A DNA stretch of 64,000 nt from Myxococcus eversor. GTDB lineage: Bacteria; Myxococcota; Myxococcia; Myxococcales; Myxococcaceae. The translations under genes and the position numbers were made by a program. Every line of letters begins with the position of its first letter. The stretch's first letter is position 1. Under the pieces are notes generated by a model. The model was not told the DNA's origin and made no database searches. It saw only the letters and a program-made list of their open reading frames with translations. The stretch is from contig NZ_JAAIXY010000026.1 of NCBI RefSeq assembly GCF_010894455.1, positions 123,254 to 187,253 of the forward strand, written 5' to 3'. Positions 41,716 to 50,205 of this stretch are shown piece after piece.

Positions 41716-43680
41716 GTGACGAAGCCCAGCCTGCTGCTCATCGAAGAACCCAGCGTCGCCCGGGAGCTCCAGGTGCTCGCGCTGGAGAGCCAGGGCTGGC
41801 AGGTCGTCGCGTTGGCGGACGTGGGGGCGGCCGCCTCGCTGCTCCAGGCGCAGCCGGTGTTGCTGGTGATTGCCGCCGCCGGGCTGCTGGCCGCGGGACA
41901 GGAGGGCCTGGCCGCGTTGCGCCGGGCGGTGGAGGCGACGGCGGTGGGGCTGTACGTGCTGGCCTTCCCCGCCGAGGAGGAGGTGGTGCGTCGGCGCTCG
42001 CTGCCGCTGACGGGCTTCTTGTGGCGGCCGTTGACGCTGTCGGGGCTGGTGGAGGGGGTGAGGCAGGCGCTGCCGGAGCAGGAGCCGGGTACGCGCCGGC
42101 CGCTGGTGCTGGTGGCGGATGACGACCCGGTGTCGCGCAAGTTGTTGCAGTTGCTGCTGGTGCCGCTGCGCTTCCAGGTGGTGTCCGCGTCGGATGGCCA
42201 GCAGGCGCTGGAGGTGGCGCGGCGGCGGCGGCCGGACGTGGTGCTGGCGGACGCGCTGATGCCGCGCCTGGATGGCTACAAGCTGTGCCTGGCGCTGCGG
42301 CAGGACCCCCGGCTGTCGCGCGTGCCGCTCATCCTCACGCACACGCTGGCGCCGGACGAACTGGACCTGCGCATGGCGCACAACGTGGGGGCCAACGGCT
42401 TCGTGCGGAGCACGCAGGACGGGGACGCGCTGGTGGGCACACTCCTGCGCGCGCTCAAGGCGGGGGGCCCCGCGCCGCTGGTGCCAGGAGGAGAGCTGGC
42501 CACCGAGGACCACCTGTATCGGGTGGTGCGGCAGTTGGAGCGGCGGGTGGGCCTGTTGGAGCAGGCGGAGCGTGGCACGCGCGAGAGCGAGGAGCGCTTC
42601 CGGCGGGTGGTGAACGGCTCCTACGACGGCTTCTGGGACTGGGACCTGCGGCGGGGCTCGCTCTACTGGAGCCCACGCCTCCTGGAGATGCTGGGGCTGA
42701 CGCCGGAGGCCTTCGCGGGCACGTATGACGCCTTCGTGGAGTTGTTGCATCCGGAGGACCGGGCGGGCGTGCTGGCCGCGCTCACCGAGCACCTGGAGCG
42801 GGGCGCGCCGTACGACGTGTCCTTCCGGCTGCGGCACGCGACGGGGGGCTACCGCTCCTGCGTGAGTCGCGGGAAGGCGTCACGCGACGCCCAGGGCCAG
42901 CCGGTGCGCATGGCGGGCATCATCGGCGACGTGACGGAGCAGCTGCGGCTGTACCGCGAGGCGCGCGAGGCGGTGCGCGCGCGCGACGACTTCCTCAGCG
43001 TGGCGGCGCACGAGCTGCGCACGCCGCTGGCCGCGCTGCGGCTGAGGGTGCAGGGCGCGCAGGGGGCGCTGCGGGTGCTGGGCGTGGCCCAGGCCATTCC
43101 CCGGCTGGAGCGCGCGCTGGAGGCCGCGGACCGGCAGGTGCAGCGGATGTCGGACCTGGTGGAGTCGCTCCTGGACGTGTCCCAGTTCCAGGGCGGGCCG
43201 CCGCACCTGCACCTGGACGTCGTGGACCTGTCGGTGGTGGTGCGTGACGTGGTGTCGCGCTCGGAGTCGGCCGCGGCGCGCGCGGGCTGTGAGCTGGTGC
43301 TCGGGCCGCTGTCACCCACGCGGGGCCGCTGGGACGGCGCGCGGCTGGGGCAGGTGGTGTCCCATCTGTTGTCCAACGCGATGAAGTTCGGCCCCGGCAG
43401 GCCCGTGGAGGTCGCGCTGGAGCGCGAGGAGGACACGGCGACGCTGTGGGTGAGGGACCATGGCATCGGCATCGCCCCGGAGCGGGTGGAGGGCCTGTTC
43501 CGCCGCTTCGAGCGCGCGGTGCCGGTGCGCCACTACGGCGGGCTGGGCCTGGGGTTGTACCGGCTGCGCCGAATCGTGGAGGCGCACGGCGGCGAGGTGT
43601 CCGTGGCCAGCACGCCCGGCGAGGGCTCCACGTTCCGTGTCCGCCTGCCGCTGGAAGGTCCCCCCACCGCGCGCGCCTGA
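41716..43680 (+). CDS. Hybrid sensor kinase: pseudo-receiver, receiver, PAS, histidine kinase
   Basis: The product is about 654 residues from GTG 41716; GTG 41671 is an alternative start. Residues 1-120 resemble a receiver but lack the phosphoacceptor Asp (PVLLVIAAAG), so this is a pseudo-receiver. Residues 130-250 are a second receiver (VLVADDDPVSRKLLQLLLVP, Asp in VVLADALMPRLDGYK), although the conserved Lys position reads GFVRSTQD. PAS at about 295-420 has WDWDLRRGSLYWSPRLLEML. The H-box is DDFLSVAAHELRTPL (His432), and the ATPase domain has LLSNAMKFGPG, VRDHGIGI, FRRFERAV and YGGLGLGLYRLRRI. There is no membrane helix. Input through receivers suggests control by other kinases. Confidence 0.9.
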   Translation: MTKPSLLLIEEPSVARELQVLALESQGWQVVALADVGAAASLLQAQPVLLVIAAAGLLAAGQEGLAALRRAVEATAVGLYVLAFPAEEEVVRRRSLPLTGFLWRPLTLSGLVEGVRQALPEQEPGTRRPLVLVADDDPVSRKLLQLLLVPLRFQVVSASDGQQALEVARRRRPDVVLADALMPRLDGYKLCLALRQDPRLSRVPLILTHTLAPDELDLRMAHNVGANGFVRSTQDGDALVGTLLRALKAGGPAPLVPGGELATEDHLYRVVRQLERRVGLLEQAERGTRESEERFRRVVNGSYDGFWDWDLRRGSLYWSPRLLEMLGLTPEAFAGTYDAFVELLHPEDRAGVLAALTEHLERGAPYDVSFRLRHATGGYRSCVSRGKASRDAQGQPVRMAGIIGDVTEQLRLYREAREAVRARDDFLSVAAHELRTPLAALRLRVQGAQGALRVLGVAQAIPRLERALEAADRQVQRMSDLVESLLDVSQFQGGPPHLHLDVVDLSVVVRDVVSRSESAAARAGCELVLGPLSPTRGRWDGARLGQVVSHLLSNAMKFGPGRPVEVALEREEDTATLWVRDHGIGIAPERVEGLFRRFERAVPVRHYGGLGLGLYRLRRIVEAHGGEVSVASTPGEGSTFRVRLPLEGPPTARA

Positions 43681-43714
43681 CTTCAGCCGCTGGAGGGCCC
43701 CCACCGCGCGCGCC
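43648..43714 (+). repeat. Imperfect direct repeat across the hybrid-kinase stop codon
   Basis: The sequence at 43648-43677 (CCGCTGGAAGG...CCCCACCGCGCGCGCC) recurs at 43687-43714 with two small differences, 39 bp apart. The first copy codes the kinase C-terminus and the second lies in the 42-bp gap before the convergent gene. This is a recent tandem duplication. Confidence 0.7.
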
Positions 43715-43722
43715 CGGCCTCC

Positions 43723-45189
43723 TCAGAGCGAGTCGAGGAAGGTCACGAGCGCGTCGCGCTCCGCCTTCGCCAGCGCGCGCACGGCCTCTCTCGCGGACTC
43801 GGCCTCTCCGCCGTGCCAGAGGATGGCCTCCAGGGGCGTGCGCGCCCGACCGTCGTGCAGCAGGCGAGAGTGTCCGCTCACCGCCCGCGCGCGGCCCAGG
43901 CCCCACAAGGGCGCGGTGCGCCACTCGCGGCCGGAGGCGAGGAAGTCCTCGCGCCCGTCGGCCAGCGCCTCGCCCAGGTCATGCAGCAGCAGGTCCGAGT
44001 AGGGCCAGATGAGTTGGTTGGACAGCTCCGGGTAGCCGGCGAGCGTGCCGGTGGTGACGGATGGCCGGTGGCACTTCGCGCAGCCCACGCGGTGGAAGAC
44101 GGCCTTGCCACGCAGGACAGGGGCCGCGTCCACGCCCGCGCGAGTGGGCACCGCCACGGTGTGCGAATAGAAGTCGAGCGCCACCCGCTGCCGCTCACTC
44201 ACCTCGGGCACACCGCCGTGGGGCGCGGCCCCGCATGCGGCCTGCGCCAGCGTGCAGTTCTCCGTCGGGAACAGCGTGGTGGTGAGGCCGAGGTCGCCCA
44301 GGAGCGCCGCCGCGTTCTGGTGTTCGATGTCCGGCTGGTTCGCCTTCCAGCCGAAGCGGCCTTGCACCTCGCGGCCCAGCAGGTGGTTCCACACGCGGTT
44401 GGGCCGGCCGGAGATGCCGTCGTCATTCGAATCGTGCGGGTCCGCCCAGGAAAGCCACGTCGCTTCGTCCACCGCCGCCAGCAGGCCCAGGCCCACCATG
44501 GGCTGCGCCACCCGCGCGGACGTGCGCGTGTCGGGCGACAGCGGACCAAAGGCCAGGTCCGTCAAGAGCAGCTCCGGGGACTGGAGCGTGTACGCCTCTC
44601 CGTCCACGAACGTCCCCGGCACGTCGGTCCACGCCACGCGCACCTGTCCCTCGGCGGGCACGGCGCCGACGCCTCGGGGCTGGAGCTGGTCGCCATAGGT
44701 GGGCTCCGGCATGGGCCCACCGTGCGTGTCCTTGCCGGGCACCGACAGGCGCACCAGCAGCGTGTCGGCGACCTCGCCTCCTTCTGGAGGCCGCCCCCGG
44801 CCATTGCCCAGGTGACAGGCCAGGCAGGAGACGGAGTGGAAGACGGGGCCCAGCCCGTCGCGCTCGGGGTTGGTGTTGTTGGGAGAGGCCACCCAGTTGG
44901 CCTCGAAGACGGACTCCCCCACGAAGAACTCCGCGCGCCGCGAAAGCGACAGGTTCCCCGCCGGCCGCGTGAAGGCGGCGGCGCCGGAGTCATTGACGCT
45001 GGTGTCACCGCCGGGCCTGTCCTCTCCTGTCTCCACCACGTCGAAGCGGGGTTGCTCGGGCTGCTCGGGCTCGGGCACTTCGGGCTCGGGCTCCGTGGGA
45101 GGCGGGGTGAGGGCCTTGGGGTCGCCGTCGCAGGCCGCGACGCCGAGCAGGGCCATCAGGAGGAGGACAGGCGCGGCGGGTTGTTTCAC
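43723..45189 (-). CDS. Di-heme oxidoreductase (DHOR family) lipoprotein, copy 3
   Basis: The product is 488 residues from GTG 45189, overlapping the upstream stop (GTGA). It has lipobox VAAC (Cys20) then a Pro/Glu tether. Hemes are CLACH at about 122-126 and CAKCH at about 370-374. DHOR motifs: GPVFHSVSCLACHLGNGRGR, GRFGWKANQPDIEHQNAAAL, LTTTLFPTENC, WPYSDLLLHDLGEALADG, EWRTAPLWGLGRARAV and LLHDGRARTPLEAILWHGGE. It is shorter than copies 1 and 2, lacks their N-terminal extension, and looks like the standard DHOR form. It is coupled to the RCC1-propeller lipoprotein. DHORs often pair with imelysin or heme-uptake lipoproteins; here the partner is unusual. Confidence 0.92.
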   Translation of the reverse strand: MKQPAAPVLLLMALLGVAACDGDPKALTPPPTEPEPEVPEPEQPEQPRFDVVETGEDRPGGDTSVNDSGAAAFTRPAGNLSLSRRAEFFVGESVFEANWVASPNNTNPERDGLGPVFHSVSCLACHLGNGRGRPPEGGEVADTLLVRLSVPGKDTHGGPMPEPTYGDQLQPRGVGAVPAEGQVRVAWTDVPGTFVDGEAYTLQSPELLLTDLAFGPLSPDTRTSARVAQPMVGLGLLAAVDEATWLSWADPHDSNDDGISGRPNRVWNHLLGREVQGRFGWKANQPDIEHQNAAALLGDLGLTTTLFPTENCTLAQAACGAAPHGGVPEVSERQRVALDFYSHTVAVPTRAGVDAAPVLRGKAVFHRVGCAKCHRPSVTTGTLAGYPELSNQLIWPYSDLLLHDLGEALADGREDFLASGREWRTAPLWGLGRARAVSGHSRLLHDGRARTPLEAILWHGGEAESAREAVRALAKAERDALVTFLDSL

Positions 45190-46940
45190 GGCAGGGGCAC
45201 CGGGATGGGGTCGGTATAGGACCAGCGGTCGATGATGCCATCGGGGCCGAGCGAGCCGTTGAGATTCCAACCCCAGGCGAAGACGGAGCCGTCCGCGCGC
45301 ACGGCGATGACGTGGGTGGCGCCCATGCCCATGGAGGACAGGGGGGCGACCTGCGACGAGGACGCCGTGGGCACCGGGTGCGTGGCCTCGGTGATTCCCA
45401 GGCCGAGCTGGCCGTTGAAGTTCTGCCCCCAGCCCATCAGCGAGCCGTCCGCGAGCCGCGCGAAGCTGTAGTTGCCGTTGGCGAAGACGGCGCGCGCGGT
45501 GGTGACGTTGAGCACCTTCACGGGCGTGGCGCTCTCCACGTTGGTGCCCACCGAGCCGTCGCCCAACTGTCCGCTGACGCCCAGGCCCCAGGAGGACACC
45601 GTGCCGTCCGCGTGCACCGCGAGGATGTGGTCTCGGCCGTTGGCGATGTCCACCACGTCCGCCAGGTTCGGCACCTGGCTGGGAAGCGGGTGGTTCTGCG
45701 TGTCGGCGACGCCGTTGCCCAGGTTGCCGTAGTCGTTGCGGCCCCACACCCAGACGGTGCCGTCGCGCTTGAGGGCCACCGAGTGCATGGAGCCGCCCAT
45801 CACCTTCACCACGTCCGTCAGGCCCTGCACGACGACGGGGTAGTCCTTCGCCACCGCCGTGCCGTCGCCCAACTGGCCGTTCGTGTTGTTGCCGAACGCG
45901 CGCACCGTGCCGTCCTCCATCAGCACCAGCGTGTGGCGGAAGCCGGGCGCCACGGAGACGGCGCCCGTCAGGCCGGGCACCCGCGTCGCCGCGTAGCGCG
46001 GGGTGACGTCGAGCGTGTGGGGCGCACCGTCCACCGGCGGCGTGCCCATGCCGAGCTGGCCGTCCGAGTTCTCACCCCACGTCCACACCGTGCCATCCGC
46101 CGCCAGCGCCGTGGCGAAGTTCTGGTTGAAGGCGATGGAGGTGGCGGACTCCAGGCCTGGCACCGCGCGGGGCTGCGTCTGGTCCGTCGTCACGTCCGCG
46201 CCCAGGCCCAGTTGCCCCCGGTTGTTGCGGCCCCACGTGTAGACGCGGCCTCCGCGCACCGTGCCGCTGTGCAGGCCGCCCGCCGAGGCCAGCCCGCCGA
46301 AGTGGAACGTCACCGTCTTCTCGCCCGTGTTGCCCTGGGCATCCCGCGCGCGCACCACCACCTGGTTGGCACCGGGGCGGGGAGCGACCTCGAAGGAGAG
46401 CGTGCCCTCGGCCGTGGCGGACGGCGTGAGCTGCTGCTCCTCGCCCCCGTTGAGCGTGTACGAGAGCTGCGTCACCGCCGCGTTGTCCGTGGCCACCGCG
46501 TCCACGCGCACCCGGCGCACGGTGAGCGACAGCCCCTCGTCCGGGGACAGGACCTGGACCTTGGGCGCCTCGGCGTAGCGCAGGTGCATCACCCGCGCGC
46601 TCGTCCCGCCAGTCTGATCCACCGCCTCCAGCCGCACCTCGTTGTCGCCCTCGGGCAGGGTCAGCTCCACCGTGAAGACGCCCGACGTGGCCGTCTTCTC
46701 GGTGACTTCCACCGCCTGGGCCGCGCCGTCGTTCAGCCGCGCCGTCAGCCCGGCCAGCTTGCCCGGCGCGCTCACCTGGCCGGTCAGCCGGACCACGGGC
46801 TCTCCGGTGGTCTCACCCGAAGCGTGGGACGTCACCAGCAGATACGGCGAGACGGGGACACCGGGCGTCGACTCCACGTCGGACCCGCACGCGGCGAGCC
46901 AGAGGGCCACGAGCGCCAGGACACAGGCACGGGACTTCAT
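45186..46940 (-). CDS. RCC1-repeat beta-propeller lipoprotein with Ig-like N-terminus
   Basis: The 584-residue product starts MKSRACVLALVALWLAACGSD (lipobox Cys18). Residues 35-215 contain two Ig/FN3-like beta-sandwich units (VRLTGQVSAPGKLAGLTARL, VRRVRVDAVATDNAAVTQLS). From about 220 there are seven RCC1 blades, each with SxxxxxALxxDGTVWxWGxNxxGQLG-type units: VYTWGRNNRGQLGLGADVTT, VWTWGENSDGQLGMG, VRAFGNNTNGQLGDGTAVAK, VWVWGRNDYGNLGNGVADTQ, VSSWGLGVSGQLGDGSVGTN, LMGWGQNFNGQLGLGIT, VFAWGWNLNGSLGPDG. The product is surface-anchored. It is coupled to DHOR copy 3 (GTGA), so the two probably work together. An attenuator-like hairpin lies in its leader. Confidence 0.92.
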   Translation of the reverse strand: MKSRACVLALVALWLAACGSDVESTPGVPVSPYLLVTSHASGETTGEPVVRLTGQVSAPGKLAGLTARLNDGAAQAVEVTEKTATSGVFTVELTLPEGDNEVRLEAVDQTGGTSARVMHLRYAEAPKVQVLSPDEGLSLTVRRVRVDAVATDNAAVTQLSYTLNGGEEQQLTPSATAEGTLSFEVAPRPGANQVVVRARDAQGNTGEKTVTFHFGGLASAGGLHSGTVRGGRVYTWGRNNRGQLGLGADVTTDQTQPRAVPGLESATSIAFNQNFATALAADGTVWTWGENSDGQLGMGTPPVDGAPHTLDVTPRYAATRVPGLTGAVSVAPGFRHTLVLMEDGTVRAFGNNTNGQLGDGTAVAKDYPVVVQGLTDVVKVMGGSMHSVALKRDGTVWVWGRNDYGNLGNGVADTQNHPLPSQVPNLADVVDIANGRDHILAVHADGTVSSWGLGVSGQLGDGSVGTNVESATPVKVLNVTTARAVFANGNYSFARLADGSLMGWGQNFNGQLGLGITEATHPVPTASSSQVAPLSSMGMGATHVIAVRADGSVFAWGWNLNGSLGPDGIIDRWSYTDPIPVPLP

Positions 46941-47345
46941 GGGGAACTCCTGAATTGTTGAGATTGATTTGCAGAGTCAGAAAAGCGCCCGGCCTCATAC
47001 CGCTCGCGGCTCCGGGCGCGCAAGCGACGGAGGGCTCATTTCGGCGGGTGCCCCCATGGATTCCCCGAGGGAGAAGCGTGCGCGGGAAAGCCCGGGAAGC
47101 GCTCCAGGCGTCAGGGCGGGTCCTTCTCCACGGGCTCGGCGGGCCCTGGGTTTTGTGACCGGGGACCTGGGAGGTGTGGGACACTCGCACCAGCAGCACG
47201 GGGAGGCGGCCGAGCCCTCCCACTGCCGGTCCCTGTCCCAACGTACGATTGTCCTCCACCGGAAGGTGGCGGGGAGGACGCCGAGACGTTCTCTATGCAG
47301 GCCGGGGAATCGCTCTAGGTTCGGCGCACGTCGCCAGGGGAATTC
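46941..47345. other. Divergent intergenic region before the RCC1 and Che7 operons
   Basis: This 405-bp stretch separates the minus-strand RCC1 gene from cheY7. Apart from the leader hairpin at 46981-47019 and a short AT-rich patch just before the RCC1 start, nothing is recognisable. Both operon promoters must lie here. Confidence 0.6.
46981..47019 (-). promoter_or_regulatory. Leader hairpin with T-tract (attenuator-like)
   Basis: On the minus strand GCGCCCGG pairs with CCGGGCGC (47012-47019 with 46985-46992), an 8-bp perfect stem with a 19-nt loop. It is followed immediately by TTTT (46984-46981), about 40 bp before the RCC1 gene start. No minus-strand gene lies upstream, so this would act in the leader rather than as an operon end. 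Confidence 0.4.
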
Positions 47346-47723
47346 ATGCCAGAGGTGCTCGTCGTCGATGACAGCAAGGTGATGCGGGACATGGTGGTGG
47401 CCTGCCTCAGGCCCTACCCGGGCCTGAACTTCACCCATGCGTCCAGCGGGCTGGAGGCCATCGAGCGCCTGTCGCTGAGCCCGTACGACCTGCTGGTGCT
47501 GGACCTGAACATGCCGGACATCGGCGGCATCGAGGTGGTGGAGTTCGTGCGGAGCCAGGACCGGCTGCGCGCGCTGCCCATCATCATCGTCACGACGCGT
47601 GGAGACGAGGCGTCGCGCACCCGGGCCCTGTCCGTCGGCGCCAACCGCTTCATGACCAAGCCCTTCACGCCCGATGCCATCCTCGCGGAGGCGCGGGGCC
47701 TGTTGGAAGAGAAGCCGGTTTGA
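47346..47723 (+). CDS. cheY7: Single-domain response regulator CheY7
   Basis: The 125-residue CheY-type receiver has the acid pocket VLVVDDSKV, phosphoacceptor Asp53 in LLVLDLNMPDIGG, Thr in IIIVTTRGDE and Lys in NRFMTKPFTPDA. It is the first gene of the Che7 operon. In Myxococcus xanthus CheY7 binds the HEAT-repeat protein Cpc7 through its alpha4-beta5-alpha5 face and regulates development; the same partner is encoded here. Its TGA overlaps the TTG start of cheA7. The gene name rests on synteny and content. Confidence 0.9.
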   Translation: MPEVLVVDDSKVMRDMVVACLRPYPGLNFTHASSGLEAIERLSLSPYDLLVLDLNMPDIGGIEVVEFVRSQDRLRALPIIIVTTRGDEASRTRALSVGANRFMTKPFTPDAILAEARGLLEEKPV

Positions 47724-49762
47724 CGGCCTCCGTGGACCTCGCGGACTTCCTCCCCGCCTATCTGGCGGAGGTGGAGGAGCTGCTCGACTCGGCGCACCGC
47801 CACTTGATGGCCGTGGAGGCGAGCGCGCGTCGTGGCGCCGCCCATCCGAAGTCCGTGCGGGAGCTGTTCCGCGCGCTGCACACCATCAAGGGCCTGTCCG
47901 CCATGGTGGATGTGGAGCCCATCGTCTCCATCTCCCACTGGATGGAGACGTCGCTGCGTCAGGCCGACCAGGCGGGCGGGCGGCTCCCCGAGTCCAGCGT
48001 GGAGCCGCTGATGGAGGGGCTGCGCGCGGTGGAGCAGCGCATGCGCCAGCTCGCCTCGGGCAAGGACGCATCGCCCGTGCCGTCCGGGCTGCTGGAGCGA
48101 CTGGAGGCCCTGGGGGTCTCCACCTCCGTCGTGACCGGCACCGCTCGGCCCGTCGCCGTGACGCTCGATGAGGGCCTCGCGCTCGCCTCCCGGCTGACGC
48201 CCGTCGAGCGCGAGCAGCTCACGACGGGCGCCGGCCATCGCCGCCCGGTGCGCGTGGACTTCATCCCCGGCGCCGAGCGCGCCGCGCGGGGCATCACCAT
48301 CAACAGCGTGCGCGAGCGGCTGGCGGCGCTGGGGGACCTGGTCAAGGTCGTCCCCCTCGCGGGGCCGGCGCCCGGCGGTGGCTCGCTCACCTTCGTGCTG
48401 CTGCTGAGCACCGAGGCCTCGGACTCCGTGCTGATGGAGGCCGCGGGCGGTGAGCCCGCCCAGGTGCGCGCGCTGTCCTCCCCACCCGTGTCCCCGGCCG
48501 TTGACGGGACGCCCGCGCCGGAGCGCGAGCCGGAGCTGGAACTGGAGGAGCCCGAGGAGGCCCGCCGGTCCACTGGGACGCTGCGGGTGGAGGTGTCCCG
48601 GCTGGACGAGGCGCTGGAGCGCCTGGCGTCGCTCGTCGTCAACCGCTCGCGGCTGCAGCGCGCGGTGACGGACCTGACCGCCGCGGGAGCACCCACGCGG
48701 GAGCTGCGCGCCATCCTCCAGGAGAACGGGCGGCAGCTGCGCGACATGCGCGCGGCCATCCTCCGCCTGCGCATGGTGCGCGTGGGAGACGTGCTGGACA
48801 GGCTGCCGCTGTTGGTGCGCGGGCTGCGCCGCACCACGGGCAAGGCGGTGCGGCTGGAGCTGGACGTGGGCGACGCGGAGCTGGACAAGGCCGTGGCGGA
48901 CCGCATGTTGCCCGCGCTGGTGCACCTGGTGCGCAACGCGGTGGACCACGCGCTGGAGTCTCCGGAGGAGCGCCGCGCCGCCGGCAAGCCCCTGGAGGGC
49001 ACCGTGCGCCTGGGCTGCCATGCGAACGCCAGCGGCTGGGTGGACCTCACCATCACCGACGACGGGCGGGGCGTGGACGCGGAGGCGGTGGCCCGGCGCG
49101 CGCGAGCTCCGGTGCCCAGGGGCTCGGATGACCTGCTGGAGCTCCTGTGCCGGCCCGGCTTCTCCACCCGCGAGGAGGTCACCTCCACCAGCGGGCGTGG
49201 CATGGGCATGGACATCGTCCGGCGCATCGTCGTGGACCAGCTCGGAGGCGAGCTGCGCCTGGAGACGCGCCTGGGGGTGGGCACCACCTTCCACCTGCGC
49301 GTGCCCCTGACGATTACCCTGCTGGACGCCATCATCTTCGAGTGCGCGGGCCTGCGCTACGCGGTGGCGGTGGGCTCCGTGGAGGAGCTCATCGAGGTGG
49401 AGGCCACGCGGGTGGTGCGGCCCGCGGGCGCGAACGGCGTGGCCCTGGTGGAGCGGCGGGGCCAGGCGGTGTCGCTGGTGTCGCTGGCGCGACTGCTGGG
49501 CTCCACGCAGGCGGTGGACGCCACGCCCGCGCGGGGCCTGGTGGTGCGGCAGCGCGGAGACCTGGTGGCGTTCGGCGTGGACCGGTTGCTCGGTCAGCAG
49601 GAAATCGTGCTGCGCCCGCTGGAGGACCCGCTGGTGCGGGTGCCCGGCGTGGCGGGTGCCACGGACCTGGGGGATGGCCAGCCCACGCTGGTGCTGGACC
49701 TGAATGCGCTGGGAGCGGCGCGCCGCCCGGGGGCCGGGGGACGAGAGGAGCGCGCGACATGA
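47720..49762 (+). CDS. cheA7: Chemotaxis histidine kinase CheA7
   Basis: The product is 680 residues, starting at TTG 47720 (TTGA overlap) or GTG 47732. The P1/Hpt domain has phospho-His54 in FRALHTIKGLSAMVD. A P2-like regulator-binding region is near 140-225 and a dimerisation helix pair at about 275-330. The ATPase domain has LVHLVRNAVDHALESPEERR, ITDDGRGVD and TSGRGMGMDIVRRIV. A CheW-like P5 domain is near 540-675. It phosphorylates CheY7 and CheB7 under control of Mcp7/CheW7. It overlaps cheW7 by 4 bp (ATGA). Confidence 0.95.
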   Translation: MTASVDLADFLPAYLAEVEELLDSAHRHLMAVEASARRGAAHPKSVRELFRALHTIKGLSAMVDVEPIVSISHWMETSLRQADQAGGRLPESSVEPLMEGLRAVEQRMRQLASGKDASPVPSGLLERLEALGVSTSVVTGTARPVAVTLDEGLALASRLTPVEREQLTTGAGHRRPVRVDFIPGAERAARGITINSVRERLAALGDLVKVVPLAGPAPGGGSLTFVLLLSTEASDSVLMEAAGGEPAQVRALSSPPVSPAVDGTPAPEREPELELEEPEEARRSTGTLRVEVSRLDEALERLASLVVNRSRLQRAVTDLTAAGAPTRELRAILQENGRQLRDMRAAILRLRMVRVGDVLDRLPLLVRGLRRTTGKAVRLELDVGDAELDKAVADRMLPALVHLVRNAVDHALESPEERRAAGKPLEGTVRLGCHANASGWVDLTITDDGRGVDAEAVARRARAPVPRGSDDLLELLCRPGFSTREEVTSTSGRGMGMDIVRRIVVDQLGGELRLETRLGVGTTFHLRVPLTITLLDAIIFECAGLRYAVAVGSVEELIEVEATRVVRPAGANGVALVERRGQAVSLVSLARLLGSTQAVDATPARGLVVRQRGDLVAFGVDRLLGQQEIVLRPLEDPLVRVPGVAGATDLGDGQPTLVLDLNALGAARRPGAGGREERAT

Positions 49763-50205
49763 GCGTGCTGCATGTGGTGTTCAAGGTGGATGGCGCCGAG
49801 TACGTGCTGCCGGCGTCGGATGTCCTCCAGATGGAGTCCTTCACCGGGGCCACGCCCGTGCCAGGAGCGGCTTCGCACGTCGAGGGCCTGGTCCAGGTGC
49901 GGGGCCGCGTCATCCCCGTCGTCGACGCGCGCAGGCGCTTCGGGCTGCCCGCGCTGGAGCGCTCGCTCGACACGCGGGTGGTGGTGGGGCAACTGGGGAC
50001 GCGGACGGTGGGGCTGTTGGTGGACAGCGCGCGCGAGGTTTTGAAGCTGGACCCCTCGAAGTTCCAGCCGCCGCCACCCTTGGTGGTGGAGGGCTCGAAG
50101 GGGTTCGTGAAGGCCGTGGCCCAGGTGGGGCCCAGGCTGGTGATGCTCATCGATTTCCCCCGGGTCATCGGGGAGGAGACGCCGGATGGCGACGGAAAAC
50201 GGTAA
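49759..50205 (+). CDS. cheW7: Coupling protein CheW7
   Basis: This is a 148-residue single CheW domain: VVFKVDGAEYVLPASDVLQM, GLVQVRGRVIPVVDARRRFG, TRVVVGQLGTRTVGLLVDSA and LMLIDFPRVIGEE. It couples receptor Mcp7 to CheA7. The start overlaps cheA7 (ATGA) and its 3' end overlaps mcp7 by 20 bp, so translation is tightly coupled. Confidence 0.95.
   Translation: MSVLHVVFKVDGAEYVLPASDVLQMESFTGATPVPGAASHVEGLVQVRGRVIPVVDARRRFGLPALERSLDTRVVVGQLGTRTVGLLVDSAREVLKLDPSKFQPPPPLVVEGSKGFVKAVAQVGPRLVMLIDFPRVIGEETPDGDGKR

Noticed and set aside
41335..42837. 500-codon minus-strand frame spanning the intergenic region into the hybrid kinase
   Set aside because: It is Gln/Arg/His/Pro-rich without known domains, and most of it is antisense to well-defined receivers.
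45312..46961. 549-codon plus-strand frame opposite the RCC1 gene
   Set aside because: The repeated Arg/His/Val pattern is the reverse of the RCC1 blades; the sense strand is unambiguous.
46981..47019. Reading the hairpin as a plain operon terminator
   Set aside because: No minus-strand gene lies upstream of it, so there is no transcript to end; a leader role is more economical.
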